Positions 24,957-34,091 of a stretch of 37,422 nt of DNA are shown here, piece after piece. The stretch lies in assembly GCA_012270065.1 (NCBI GenBank), contig JAAXJB010000110.1:32836-70257 (forward strand), given 5' to 3'. The position numbers and the translations under genes are program-made. Numbering within the stretch: the first letter of the stretch is position 1; each line of letters begins with the position of its first letter. The notes under the pieces were generated by a model, which was not told the origin of the DNA, ran no database searches, and saw only the letters and a list, made by a program, of their open reading frames with translations. Source of the DNA: Rubripirellula sp. (GTDB lineage: Bacteria; Planctomycetota; Planctomycetia; Pirellulales; Pirellulaceae).

Positions 24957-25382
24957 GTGCTTGATCAATCTGGGAAAGGCAAGGGAAAAGCGAACTCGCA
25001 GAGCAAGATCTTGTCGTATTGCACGTAATATTCGACACCGGTTTGTTTGGCACCGGGGTGACCTGGCCTGAAAAGTCTGGTTGCATCCATTGTTTCACCC
25101 GCACAAGGCCAGGAGCGGTTGCAATGAATGCAGCACGGCTAGGCACTTAGCATATCGCCTTGGGGCACTGCTGCCAGCGACCCTAGGCAGTGAAAACCCG
25201 TGAAACCACGTGGAGCATCGCAAACGCAACGAATTTGTGGTGCGGAAAAATCTGGAAATGCGATTTTGTCGGTTTCCCGGCGTTTGCATCACGTCGTGCC
25301 GGAGAAAAAAACGGACTACCTGCCATCTTGGCAAGGTAGTCCGTCATTGATCCGAGTATTGAAAACGTACGCAAACGCTTGA
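24957..25382. other. Intergenic region upstream of the zinc-ribbon gene
   Basis: About 425 bases. The right end contains the intrinsic terminator of the sigma factor gene. The remainder should hold the zinc-ribbon gene's promoter and leader; no gene or RNA was recognised. Confidence 0.45.
25305..25344 (-). terminator. Strong intrinsic terminator after the sigma factor gene
   Basis: On the minus strand ACGGACTACC pairs perfectly with GGTAGTCCGT (plus-strand arms 25311-25320 and 25335-25344). An inner TGCCA/TGGCA extension is followed immediately by a run of seven T (25305-25311). It begins about 40 nt after the sigma factor stop codon and is the clearest Rho-independent terminator in the window. 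Confidence 0.92.
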
Positions 25383-27080
25383 TCAGGCCGCAGTCTTCAA
25401 GAAAGCCGCAAGGCGATCAGAGCGGGATGGGCTTTGCAGCTTCGCAACGGCTTTGGCTTCGATTTGCCGTACTCTCTCTCGCGTCACTTTGAAAATACGT
25501 CCACACTCTTCCAGCGTATACGAATATCCGTCAACCAGACCGTAGCGGAGGCGAATGATCTCGCGTTCACGGTAGGTCAATGTCTTCAGCAGTTCGTCAA
25601 TTTTTCCACGCAGGATGCTTCCGGCAGCGGAACGGACCGGATTGTGGCTGTCACCATCTTCGATGAACTCGCCAAAACTGCTGTCCTCTCCCTCGCCAAC
25701 CGGGCGGTCCAGGCTGACAGGGTGCCGTCCGATGTCCATGACACGCCTGACTTCTTCAAGCGGAATTTCAGTTGCTTTACTGATTTCTTCGTAAGTTGGC
25801 TCGCGTTTGAGATCCTGTGTCAATGATTTCTGTGCCTGACGCAATTTGCTGAGCACGTCGATCATATGAACAGGAATCCGGATGGTGCGGGCCTGATCAG
25901 CAATGGCGCGAGTGATTGCCTGGCGAATCCACCAGGTTGCGTAGGTGCTGAACTTGAAACCACGACGGTATTCGTACTTGTCAACCGCACGCATCAAACC
26001 GGTGTTTCCTTCCTGGATCAGGTCAAGAAAGGACATCCCGCGATTGCGGTATTTTTTGGCAATCGAAACGACGAGGCGCAGGTTGCCGCTACTGAGTTGA
26101 CGTTTGGTGGCTTCATACTCTTCAAAATGGCGTCGTGCCTTTACCATGCGGTTGTGCAGACTTGTTGGGCTTTCCTGTGTGACCAGCATCAGTTCACGCT
26201 GTTCCTGTCGCAAGTCTGCTGCTTCATCACGACTGACCGCATCATTGCCAAGTTCGGCAAGGCGTGCTCGGATGAAATTCATCCTTCTGGAAATTTCTTC
26301 AAGGTGTTTCAGGAGTGGTGTCACACGACGGCTTCTCAAGCTGAGTTCCTCGACCAGTTCAAGGCATTTGCGACGATTGCGGATAAACCTCCTGCGGACT
26401 TCTGCCTTGAGTCGAGGCGAGGTGCTTTTGCGTACCATCAATTCAAAGTCGAATTTGTTCTGACGAATCAGGACATCGAGAGTCCGCAGGTTGTGCGGCA
26501 TACGCGCTGTGATTTGTTCCTTTGTCAGCCGTTCTGTCAGCGATACTTTGATGGTGCGATCGAACGGAAGTTCACCACGATGCACGCGGTGCAATGTCTG
26601 CACTGTTGCACGCATGGCGTAGTCGGATTCCAGCAACGTACGTCTGAACTGCTTTCGTGTGATTTCGATCTTTTTGGCCAACGCGATTTCTTCTTCGCGG
26701 GTCAGCAGAGGAATCTCAGCCATCTGGCTCAAGTACATCCGGATGGGGTCGTCACTTGGCTTGGGCATTTCGACTGTTGCGGCGGCAAGGGGCTCACCAG
26801 AATTCACTTCCCCATCGAAGCTGTCGCTTTGGCGAACTGCTCTTGCTCTCATTTCTGCCAGGTTTGGTTCCGGTGCGCGTGCCGGTTTTGACTTGGCCTT
26901 GGCGCTGGTTGAATCCACCAGCGTGATCCCTTTTCGTTCGATCGCCATCAGCAGGCGATCCAGTTTTTCGGGGCTTACATCTTCATCAGGAAGGTAAGCG
27001 TTCACTTCGTCGTAGGTCAGGAATCCTTCCTGAGTGCCGCGGGAAATAAGGGACGATAATTCTTGATCCATCAATTGCAT
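25383..27080 (-). CDS. rpoD: Primary sigma factor (RpoD/SigA type)
   Basis: A group-1-like sigma-70 of 565 aa. Region 1.1 is present (about 1-55, [20 protein letters not shown]). Region 1.2 is [10 protein letters not shown] (about 110-119). A long Arg-rich non-conserved region (about 140-320) precedes region 2, with [36 protein letters not shown] and [13 protein letters not shown], the core-binding and -10 recognition segments. Region 3 follows, then region 4 with [26 protein letters not shown] (the -35 helix-turn-helix). Presence of 1.1 and length argue for the housekeeping sigma. GAGG lies 9 nt before the ATG. It follows dnaG by 156 bp on the same strand, the classical dnaG-rpoD pairing, and ends at a strong terminator. 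Confidence 0.95.
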   Translation of the reverse strand: MQLMDQELSSLISRGTQEGFLTYDEVNAYLPDEDVSPEKLDRLLMAIERKGITLVDSTSAKAKSKPARAPEPNLAEMRARAVRQSDSFDGEVNSGEPLAAATVEMPKPSDDPIRMYLSQMAEIPLLTREEEIALAKKIEITRKQFRRTLLESDYAMRATVQTLHRVHRGELPFDRTIKVSLTERLTKEQITARMPHNLRTLDVLIRQNKFDFELMVRKSTSPRLKAEVRRRFIRNRRKCLELVEELSLRSRRVTPLLKHLEEISRRMNFIRARLAELGNDAVSRDEAADLRQEQRELMLVTQESPTSLHNRMVKARRHFEEYEATKRQLSSGNLRLVVSIAKKYRNRGMSFLDLIQEGNTGLMRAVDKYEYRRGFKFSTYATWWIRQAITRAIADQARTIRIPVHMIDVLSKLRQAQKSLTQDLKREPTYEEISKATEIPLEEVRRVMDIGRHPVSLDRPVGEGEDSSFGEFIEDGDSHNPVRSAAGSILRGKIDELLKTLTYREREIIRLRYGLVDGYSYTLEECGRIFKVTRERVRQIEAKAVAKLQSPSRSDRLAAFLKTAA

Positions 27081-27101
27081 ATCTAAAAACCTCGTGTTTT
27101 A

Positions 27102-27118
27102 CATGCCGTCATGGCATG
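27102..27118. promoter_or_regulatory. Short inverted repeat upstream of the sigma factor gene
   Basis: CATGCC (27102-27107) and GGCATG (27113-27118) form a perfect 6-bp inverted repeat with a 5-nt spacer about 20 nt upstream of the sigma factor ATG. It could be a small mRNA hairpin near the ribosome-binding site. Low confidence. Confidence 0.25.
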
Positions 27119-27236
27119 AGTGTCAAATGAAAATCCGTTTCAGTTGTGGTGTTTTGAGCTGGGCTCCTTTTGGGGTTGCAGAAACTGACTGGGTCGTCGG
27201 AATCCATTGAAATTGGAAATGAAAGTGTTGGTTGTT

Positions 27237-29249
27237 TCAGGTGTCATTCCTGATTCGGTGTTGAAGACGCGCCTTTTCCACAATTGCTTTCAGCAGGGCA
27301 TCCTCATCGTCTTCAGGCATGGATGCGGACGCAAGTTTTTCGATCTGTCGATCCTGCTCGTCTGAAAATTCGCGTTCTCGAAAGCGTGTGACAATGGCCG
27401 CGTATCGGGTTTCTGCGCTTTCTGGCAGTTTGCCTGCCCGCTCGGCAACCCGCTCCTGAAGCGTCACGATCTGATTTTTGAGAGCCTCGTTTTCTACAAG
27501 CAGCAGGATGGAATCGACATCAAGTGAGTGTCCCTGCAGTTCCAGGTCCTGATAGGCCGTGAGCAGCATTTTTGCTGCCATGCCGTCAAGCCACTGAACG
27601 TCAATGGCCTCCACTGCCATATTCGCCAGTTCCGGATTTTCGATCAGCGTCTCGAACAGGTCACGTTCCAGGCCTGTCATCGGTTTCAGGCGAATGGGGG
27701 CGGATTCAGCGGGGTCGGTCAGATTCGGTGAGTAAGAAGCACCAGTTGCCGGTGTCGGCCCATTCGGGATCAGTGTACCGTCGCCTTCGCTTTCAGCAGA
27801 TTCCTGAAAGGCAGCGTTCGGGTCGGATATGATTGGTAGGCGACCCTGCGGATGCTTGCTGGTCGTCGGCAAGGTGGTGCGTGCTTGTGTTCTGGCAGAA
27901 GTTCGCTTGGCGGTTTTGCGCAGCACACCGAGCCGCTGCTCCAATCGCTCCACCTTGAATTTGAATCGCTTTGCCATCCGGTTCAGCAGCTGATCGACCC
28001 GCAGTCCATCAGGCCCCTTGGCGACAATCTTGAGCATTTTGTCGACGGCCGTGGCAACGGCGTGGGTGTCGTTTTCGATGTCAACGCCTTTAGTCAGGCG
28101 AGACAGCTTGTGGTCAAGAGCATCCGGTGCTTCGCTTGCTTTGAGTTCAAAAGTCTCGCGACCATGAGCGGAAACGAAATCGGCAGGGTCGCTGCCGTCA
28201 GGAAGCGTCATCACACGCAGGTCGACATCAGCAGTGATGAACAGTTCCAGCACTTCGTCAGCCCGGTTTTGCCCCGCAGTATCACCGTCCAGTACGAGCA
28301 CGACGCGTTCGGCGAAACGTCTGAGAATCTTGACGTGTGCTTCGCCAAGTGCCGTTCCAAGAACGGCAACTGCGTTTTCGATCCCTGCCTGCCTGCTGGC
28401 GACGACATCGGTGTAGCCCTCCATCACCATCACTTCGCCGCTGCGGCGGATTGCATCACGAGCCAGATCCAGACCGTAGAGCTGCTGTGATTTGCGGAAG
28501 AGCAGCGTTTCTCTTCCGTTGATGTATTTTCCGCCGGCACGATCACCATGACGTTCAGCAATGGCGGGGATCACGCGTCCGCCCAAGGAAATTGGTCGTC
28601 CCTGCAAGTCCTGAATGGGGAACATCAGGCGACCCCGAAACATGTCAACGTAGCCATCGCCAGAGCGTTTCGGTGATGCCACGCCACAAGCGTGTGCAAC
28701 CTCTCCGCTGTATTGCTGGCCCTTCAGCAAGTCAACTGCGTAGCTCCATGAGTCAGGAGCAAAGCCGATCCGAAAATGCTTGCGGCTTTCATCATTGATG
28801 CCGCGTGATGCGAGGTAATCGCGGGCAATTTTCGCATCTGAAGCACTGCTTTGCAGGTAATCAAAATACGAATCAGAAATCAGCTTGAGTGCAGACAGCA
28901 GGGTGGCTTTGTCGTCCGGGCTGCCCGGTTGGGTTTTTTTGCCCCGGGAGTATTCTTCGACGGGGATGCCGGCCAGTTCGGCGAGCGTTCGGATTGCGGT
29001 CGGAAAGTCAATTCCATCGCGTTTCATGACAAAGCTGAATACATCGCCGCCAATGTCACATGGCCAGCATTTCCATGTTTGACGCTCGGGATTGATTGTC
29101 ATGGATGGGCGGCGGTCGTTGTGCCACGGACAGCGGGCAACGAAATTGCGGCCCTGAGGCTGCAATTCCAGCGTTGCTCCGATGACATCAACGATGTCAA
29201 CCGAACTACGCACACGCTCTTTCAGGTCGAAGTCCTGATGTGGGGACAA
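27237..29249 (-). CDS. dnaG: DNA primase DnaG
   Basis: DnaG lays down RNA primers for chromosome replication. With the start chosen here it is 670 aa. The CHC2-type zinc site is C40-P-W-H43 and C61-W-P-C64, followed by GGDVFSFVM. The catalytic core has GRLMFPIQD, GGRVIP and KYINGRETLLF. The TOPRIM domain shows MEGYTDVVA and VVLVLDGDTAGQ with the expected Glu and Asp residues. The C-terminal region (about 470-670) has a Pro/Thr-rich linker, then a helical helicase-binding-like part. The frame is open to 29426, but the upstream 59 residues are unlike DnaG and contain no ATG near the domain. TTG at 29249 is preceded by GGAG at 7 nt and gives MSPHQDFDLKERVR, so I chose it. rpoD lies 156 bp downstream. 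Confidence 0.93.
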   Translation of the reverse strand: MSPHQDFDLKERVRSSVDIVDVIGATLELQPQGRNFVARCPWHNDRRPSMTINPERQTWKCWPCDIGGDVFSFVMKRDGIDFPTAIRTLAELAGIPVEEYSRGKKTQPGSPDDKATLLSALKLISDSYFDYLQSSASDAKIARDYLASRGINDESRKHFRIGFAPDSWSYAVDLLKGQQYSGEVAHACGVASPKRSGDGYVDMFRGRLMFPIQDLQGRPISLGGRVIPAIAERHGDRAGGKYINGRETLLFRKSQQLYGLDLARDAIRRSGEVMVMEGYTDVVASRQAGIENAVAVLGTALGEAHVKILRRFAERVVLVLDGDTAGQNRADEVLELFITADVDLRVMTLPDGSDPADFVSAHGRETFELKASEAPDALDHKLSRLTKGVDIENDTHAVATAVDKMLKIVAKGPDGLRVDQLLNRMAKRFKFKVERLEQRLGVLRKTAKRTSARTQARTTLPTTSKHPQGRLPIISDPNAAFQESAESEGDGTLIPNGPTPATGASYSPNLTDPAESAPIRLKPMTGLERDLFETLIENPELANMAVEAIDVQWLDGMAAKMLLTAYQDLELQGHSLDVDSILLLVENEALKNQIVTLQERVAERAGKLPESAETRYAAIVTRFREREFSDEQDRQIEKLASASMPEDDEDALLKAIVEKARLQHRIRNDT

Positions 29250-29622
29250 ACGACGACTCCATTGAAAGTAACAGCCGAATCGTACAAAACGACAGGGGCA
29301 TCCACAGGGATGCAAAAAGACCACTCGCGTGATTCTTTCCTTATCTTCGCACTTTTTCAAGCTGGCGAAACTTTTCCAGTCGGTCCACCCGCCGTGCCTG
29401 GCACGGAATCCGTCTTCTGACGGCATTCAGGTAAATTTCGACTGACGCAATCCTTTGCAGCGTAGCGGAATTGAAACGCGAGACATGCCGCAAATCAACT
29501 CTTTCCACGAGCGACCCGCGATTGTGAGCGAAGCGGTTGTGCCGGTCAACACCAATGTGTCGCCCGGTTCAGGTGACTGCCTGATTTCCCCCACAAGTCT
29601 GGCGCAAATGGACACTGGTGCG
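29250..29622. other. Intergenic region between purU and dnaG
   Basis: About 370 bases on the 5' side of dnaG. A GCATCC-ACAG-GGATGC hairpin (29298-29313) sits about 50 nt upstream of the dnaG start. A GGAG near 29257-29260 is the dnaG ribosome-binding site. The region stays partly open in the dnaG frame, but the residues look non-coding. No other gene seen. Confidence 0.45.
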
Positions 29623-30489
29623 TCATTCTGCCAGATTTCCTCTTGCCACTACCCGGTGAAAATGCAGGTAGATCTCCCTCTCCACAACCCGCCGGAGACC
29701 TTCCACGAGACATGCTGGTTCGTTTTCCGATTCTCCCATCTCGATCACTGATTCAAGCGGTGTCCCTGGGGCGACGGCAAACGTGCGTTGATTGATGGTC
29801 TGGTTGCCTGCATCAAGTTCCGGAATGATGAAGTGACACGTGGCACCAAAGGTGAGCATGCGAGCGTCATACGCGTCGTGATACGGCCGGAATCCCGGGA
29901 ATCCCGGAAGCAGGCCATGGTGTAAATTGATGATTCGTCCACCAGCAAATTGCCAGCAGGTCTGGGCAGGCAAAATCCGCATGTACCGTGCCAGAACGAC
30001 ATAGTCGACATCGAATTCGTCCAGAATCCTGGTCATTTCCTCGTCGTCAGCCACGCCTTGGCTGTTGCCGATCATTCGGAACGGGATTCCGAACTCCTCT
30101 GCCAGAGGTGCCAGTTTTTCCCGGTTCGAAATCAGCACCGCGGTTTCTGCTGGGATCAAACCCGAACTGATCGCTTCCAGGACTGCTCGGGGAGTGTGTT
30201 CCAGGTAAGTGCAGCAGACCGCGATTCGAGGGCGATTGACTCTGTGTTCACTGCTCCAGACCCGAATGGCAAGTGAAGTGTGTTCACCGATCTGCCGCAT
30301 CGCTTCGGTCAACGGCGCGAACTCGTCTGCCTCAATGTCGATTCGACAAAGCATGGCAAACAGTTGTTCGTCGTCGTGGTCATACATCTGGATTTCTGCA
30401 ATCCGCGCACCACGGCCCGTCACATGGTGAATGATCGGGTCAGCCAGGCCCACGTTGTCGGGGCCCAGAGCAGTTATGATGACTTCCAT
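29623..30489 (-). CDS. purU: Formyltetrahydrofolate deformylase
   Basis: PurU hydrolyses 10-formyl-tetrahydrofolate to formate and tetrahydrofolate, balancing one-carbon pools. The 288-aa protein has an N-terminal ACT-like domain (about 1-85, starting VIITALGPDNVGLADPI) and a C-terminal formyltransferase-fold domain starting near RPRIAVCCTYLEHT. The catalytic triad is visible as Asn and His in IINLHHGLLPGFPG and Asp in PELDAGN. The active-site loop differs from the common NIHHSFLPSF form, and LDAGNQTI replaces the usual LDxGPII, so this belongs to a diverged subgroup. The ATG at 30489 starts directly at the ACT domain. It is the most upstream gene of the minus-strand block, and the next + strand gene begins about 820 bp away. 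Confidence 0.9.
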   Translation of the reverse strand: MEVIITALGPDNVGLADPIIHHVTGRGARIAEIQMYDHDDEQLFAMLCRIDIEADEFAPLTEAMRQIGEHTSLAIRVWSSEHRVNRPRIAVCCTYLEHTPRAVLEAISSGLIPAETAVLISNREKLAPLAEEFGIPFRMIGNSQGVADDEEMTRILDEFDVDYVVLARYMRILPAQTCWQFAGGRIINLHHGLLPGFPGFRPYHDAYDARMLTFGATCHFIIPELDAGNQTINQRTFAVAPGTPLESVIEMGESENEPACLVEGLRRVVEREIYLHFHRVVARGNLAE

Positions 30490-31313
30490 GGTTTTTCTCC
30501 GAACACGGATTCTGCGGTGTTCGAGTCCGTTGATGAAATGAATGGGGAACCCTTGAATGAATCGCCTTCCGTCTTCGTGTGGAAAACTATCGTTCGGCGG
30601 GGTACATCAGAGTACTGGAACGGCGGTATTGTGATTTCTTTCGGGCAATTTGCCGACCCCCTGTGTTTGCCGACCCCCAGTGATCGAAATCGTTGATGAG
30701 TCAGGCCGGCGTTGTTTGTGGGGATAATGCTTGTGGATAGCGTGTGGACCCGGTTCCGTCAGGCGTCATGCAAAAAATGTCTTCGCAGGATGAACATACA
30801 CGCTTGGCGGGCCGGCGACTGGCAGTGGGAGCATCACGCAGCATCAGTGTTTGTCAACCGTCCATGTGCGATTCCAGAACGCGGGTGAAGCGTGTTGTGA
30901 GATAGTCCGCTGCGATGTGATGACGTGTGGTGTTCGTGTTTTGGGGGATTTGCACCGGTGGAACACCCCGGTTTTTCCGGTTTTGTGATGGATTGGTTGT
31001 TTTTCTGACGGTACTGCCTTTGTTCCGGGGGATGCTGGCTCACAGCGTTATCGGCAGTTGCTAGACTGCTGGTCTGGTATCGGAGCGGATTGGCGGTCGA
31101 TTTCACGGCAGCACGATTTCATGGTAGCACGACCGGAGCTTTGCTGTTTTGGCTGCGCGCCGCACCGGAGCTGCGGTGGTGTGTTGGTTGGCGGGGAGTG
31201 CTTCTCCGTGATCGCGTTGAGCAAAGACTTGATGCATCCACGGTGCCACTTCTGTTCGTGATCAAAATTTCAAGATTCCGTTCCATTCATTTGCTGTTCG
31301 TCGAGTTCATCCA
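30490..31313. other. Long intergenic region between divergent genes
   Basis: About 820 bases between purU and the Cys-cluster protein. Short open frames here look like chance. A 16-nt tandem repeat lies at 31099-31130. It should contain the promoters of both flanking genes. A TTCGAGTCC at about 30524 resembles a tRNA T-loop, but no tRNA can be folded. Confidence 0.45.
31099..31130. repeat. 16-nt tandem repeat
   Basis: GATTTCACGGCAGCAC (31099-31114) is followed by GATTTCATGGTAGCAC (31115-31130), differing at two positions. It lies about 200 bp upstream of the Cys-cluster protein gene. Only two copies; meaning unknown. Confidence 0.45.
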
Positions 31314-31778
31314 TTGTCCGCACTTGCACCACCCACAAAGCAACGCAGGAGTCAGTTGCCCGCCTCGGCCAACCTGTGTGAATACTGCACCGCCAAATGT
31401 TGTCACTACTTCGCGTTGGCAATTGATGAACCGGTGAATCGACGTGACTTCGACTTCATGCGTTGGTATCTGCTGCATGACCGCGCTACGGTGTTTGTGG
31501 ATAATGAGGCCTGGTACCTGCTGGTGCATACGACCTGCAAGCATCTGCGAGATGATTACCGCTGCGGTATTTATGAAACTCGACCGCAAATTTGCCGGGA
31601 TTACACAACAGATGAATGCGAATTTGACGATGACTGGTGCTACGAAAAATACTTCGAGACTCCTGAGCAGCTTGATGAGTACGCCGACGCGCTGTTTGGA
31701 CCACAGTTTCCGGAACCTGATGTAGATGAATTTCAGTCATTGCGTAGTCGCCGGCCCACTGGACTGCCGATTGCATGA
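31314..31778 (+). CDS. YkgJ-type cysteine-cluster protein
   Basis: A 154-aa soluble protein with the Cys pattern of the YkgJ/Fli(B)-like zinc- or iron-binding family: CEYCTAKCC near the N-terminus (Cys22, 25, 29, 30), then TTCKHL, YRCGIYETRPQICRDY and a later DECEFDDDWC. The CxIYxxRPxxCRxY block is the family signature. Function is not established; a metal-binding role is inferred. No ATG precedes the first Cys cluster; TTG at 31314 or a second TTG at residue 15 are the possible starts. The C-terminus is acidic, then ends RSRRPTGLPIA. hisS follows on the same strand after about 155 bp, so the two may share a transcript. Confidence 0.85.
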   Translation: MSALAPPTKQRRSQLPASANLCEYCTAKCCHYFALAIDEPVNRRDFDFMRWYLLHDRATVFVDNEAWYLLVHTTCKHLRDDYRCGIYETRPQICRDYTTDECEFDDDWCYEKYFETPEQLDEYADALFGPQFPEPDVDEFQSLRSRRPTGLPIA

Positions 31779-31933
31779 TTGAAGGAATCCGTTAAAAGGG
31801 ATCTATTCAAGCCAGTTGGGTTCGTCCCTCCAGTGCTTACACCGGTGATGCGTGTGCCAGTTTGTCGGGTTTGCACTGTTTGCCAGCAAAGCCTCCTGTC
31901 CAATTCGTACTGTTCTCTTACTCACTGTCATCC

Positions 31934-33286
31934 ATGTCGTTAATACAGCCACGTACATTGAAGGGTTTCCGGGATTATCTGCCAGCGGTAATGATCCCAC
32001 GTGAGCAGATGATGCAGACTGCTCGTGAGGTTTTCCGTTCGTTTGGGTTCGCGCCCATTGATACACCCGTTCTTGAGCATCTTGAAATTCTGACGGGTAA
32101 GGGAAGCGATGAGACGGATCGTCAGATCTATCGTTTCCAGGATAACGGAAAACGTGATGTGGGTATGCGATTTGATCTGACCGTTCCCTTGGCTCGTTTT
32201 GCGGCGCAACATGCTCATGCGTTGGGGACTCCTTTCAAACGTTATCACATTGCTCCTGTCTGGCGCGGTGAGAATCCGCAGGCTGGGCGATACCGGGAGT
32301 TTGTCCAGTGTGATTTCGATACCATTGGGACCGAATCCGTGCTGGCCGACATTGAGGCGGTTGCAGTGATTGACAGTTTGCTCGCGACGCTTGGGTTTGA
32401 TGCCTTTACCATCAGCATCAACAATCGGGTGATCCTCAGTGGCCTGTTGGAACATCTGGATTTGTCCGGGAAAACTGTTCCCATCCTTCGCAGCCTCGAT
32501 AAGCTCGGGAAAATTGGAAGAGAAAAAACAGCTGCCGAGATGTGCAAGGTCGCCGAGATCCGGCCTGAACAGGCAGAAGCCGTTCTGGCATTGGCCGAGT
32601 GTGATGGTGACGCTGTTTCAGTGTTTTCACGTCTGCCCGAGGTTACCGGTGGAAATGAAAAAGCCGCTGCCGGAATTGACCGTCTCAAACAGATTTACGA
32701 AGGTGCCTTGGCGTCGGGGGTGCCGGCTTCGCGGCTTCGGATCGATGTTTCGATTGCGCGAGGTCTGGATTATTACACAGGCGTGATTTTTGAAACAACT
32801 TTGGATCAGTTGCCAGGAATCGGCAGTGTCTGCAGTGGCGGTCGCTATGACAATCTTGCGGGGCTTTATACCAAGCAGCATCTGCCTGGAATCGGTGCTT
32901 CTCTGGGGCTGGACCGGCTACTGGCTGCCATGGAGGAACTGAATTTGTTGCCCGAGGCTTCCACTCCTGCTCCGGTCCTGATTGCATTTTTTGATCGTGA
33001 CTTTCGCGATGATTATTTGCGTCTGGCGAATAATCTGCGGGCCGGTGGTGTGGCTGTGGAAGTTTATCCGGACGCCAAGAAACTTGGCGTACAGTTGAAG
33101 TATGCATCCCACAAAGGATTCACGGCCGCCATCATCGCTGGTGGTAACGAATGGAGCGAGGGGCGGTGTCAGGTGAAAACTCTGGCGTCACGGGAATCCG
33201 TTGACGTTCCCTACAGTCATGACGATCCGATTCGCCTGATTGAGTTGCTGCAGAAGATCATTCTGGATTCGCAGCAAAAGTCTTGA
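31934..33286 (+). CDS. hisS: Histidine-tRNA ligase
   Basis: HisRS charges tRNA-His. The 450-aa protein shows class-II aaRS features: the family N-terminus with LKGFRDYLP, RFDLTVPLAR, motif 2 in VWRGENPQAGRYREFVQCDFD (split around Arg and Glu), the HisRS-specific RGLDYYTGVIFE and CSGGRYDNLAG, and motif 3 as GIGASLGLDRLL. The C-terminal anticodon-binding domain starts near APVLIAFFD and has LKYASHKGF. ATG at 31934 matches the usual start; the frame opens further upstream to 31862 without similarity. Its last 29 nt overlap, tail to tail, the gene for an alpha/beta hydrolase on the other strand, so transcription of one may interfere with the other. Confidence 0.96.
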   Translation: MSLIQPRTLKGFRDYLPAVMIPREQMMQTAREVFRSFGFAPIDTPVLEHLEILTGKGSDETDRQIYRFQDNGKRDVGMRFDLTVPLARFAAQHAHALGTPFKRYHIAPVWRGENPQAGRYREFVQCDFDTIGTESVLADIEAVAVIDSLLATLGFDAFTISINNRVILSGLLEHLDLSGKTVPILRSLDKLGKIGREKTAAEMCKVAEIRPEQAEAVLALAECDGDAVSVFSRLPEVTGGNEKAAAGIDRLKQIYEGALASGVPASRLRIDVSIARGLDYYTGVIFETTLDQLPGIGSVCSGGRYDNLAGLYTKQHLPGIGASLGLDRLLAAMEELNLLPEASTPAPVLIAFFDRDFRDDYLRLANNLRAGGVAVEVYPDAKKLGVQLKYASHKGFTAAIIAGGNEWSEGRCQVKTLASRESVDVPYSHDDPIRLIELLQKIILDSQQKS

Positions 33287-34091
33287 TTGAGTCGACTGCT
33301 TGCCGGAGTGTCTCTTGGGGCAGGTTGCCGTTGTGCTCAAGCCCGGACACTTCGATCAGTATTTTCTTTTCCCCTTCAATTGCCTGATGAAGGCGTCGGG
33401 GGCATTCGATGGGAATCAACTCGTCGTTGGTGCCGTGGATGATTACCACAGGGCCTGCGTACTGATTGATGAGTCCAATGGATTCAAATCGGTTTCGCAT
33501 GACCAATCGCACTGGGACCCAGGGGTACTGGCGGCTCGCGATTCCGACTAGTTCATCGTAAGTGCGTTCGAGCACAAGTGCTTTGGCTCCACCGTCGGCA
33601 GCCAATGCAACGCCACAACCACCACCCAGCGAACGACCGTAGAGGACGATGTCGGAATTCTTGATGCCAAATGTGCTGCAAAGATAGTCTCTCGCTGCAT
33701 GGCAATCTGTAACAAGTCCCTGTTCGGTTGGTGTGAGGTCGTCTTCATAACCACGATATTCCGCCAGCAGAACGGTGGCGTCAAATGCATTGCTGAGACG
33801 TTCGGCCCATGGATCAAGTCGTTGTGCCTTGGAAAGATTTCCATGCATGAACAAGACGAAGTTCTCGCACCCTTCACGTTCAAGCAGTCTGCCCTTGATC
33901 TGGTTTCCGTCCCGGCTCGTGTATTCCACAACTCGGGTAAGTCTGCCATCGGCAGGTGGGCGTGTAGTGAGGTACGCGCCGGGGTAAACAAGACGAGTTT
34001 CAAACAGCATAAGTGCGAGTACTATCAGAATGTAAGTCGTCACAGTCACGCACAGGATGCGTGAGAAAGCACGTCGGAGCCGGTGACGCAT
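33258..34091 (-). CDS. Membrane-anchored alpha/beta hydrolase (BEM46/ABHD13-like)
   Basis: A 277-aa serine hydrolase. Residues about 10-31 (RILCVTVTTYILIVLALMLF) form one N-terminal membrane anchor, and the rest should face away from or lie along the membrane. The family blocks are FMHGN (oxyanion region, about 81-85), LLAEYRGY (about 99-106), the nucleophile elbow YGRSLGG with Ser154, Asp223 in IHGTNDELIP, and His253 in GLEHNGN. The substrate is unknown; fatty-acyl or other ester or amide bonds are typical. Start is ATG at 34091. It overlaps the 3' end of hisS by 29 nt. Its 5' side faces the ECF sigma factor gene across about 440 bp. Confidence 0.88.
   Translation of the reverse strand: MRHRLRRAFSRILCVTVTTYILIVLALMLFETRLVYPGAYLTTRPPADGRLTRVVEYTSRDGNQIKGRLLEREGCENFVLFMHGNLSKAQRLDPWAERLSNAFDATVLLAEYRGYEDDLTPTEQGLVTDCHAARDYLCSTFGIKNSDIVLYGRSLGGGCGVALAADGGAKALVLERTYDELVGIASRQYPWVPVRLVMRNRFESIGLINQYAGPVVIIHGTNDELIPIECPRRLHQAIEGEKKILIEVSGLEHNGNLPQETLRQAVDSIKTFAANPE

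Noticed and set aside
25866-26891. A 341-codon frame antisense to the sigma factor gene
   Set aside because: It lies wholly within a strongly conserved sigma-70 gene on the other strand; its composition (Phe, Cys, Gln-rich) is typical of a mirrored frame.
27852-28490. A 212-codon frame antisense to dnaG
   Set aside because: Contained in the conserved primase TOPRIM and linker coding region; no independent support.
30515-30540. A T-loop-like TTCGAGTCC suggesting a tRNA
   Set aside because: The flanking bases do not form the T stem and no acceptor or anticodon arm could be folded around it.
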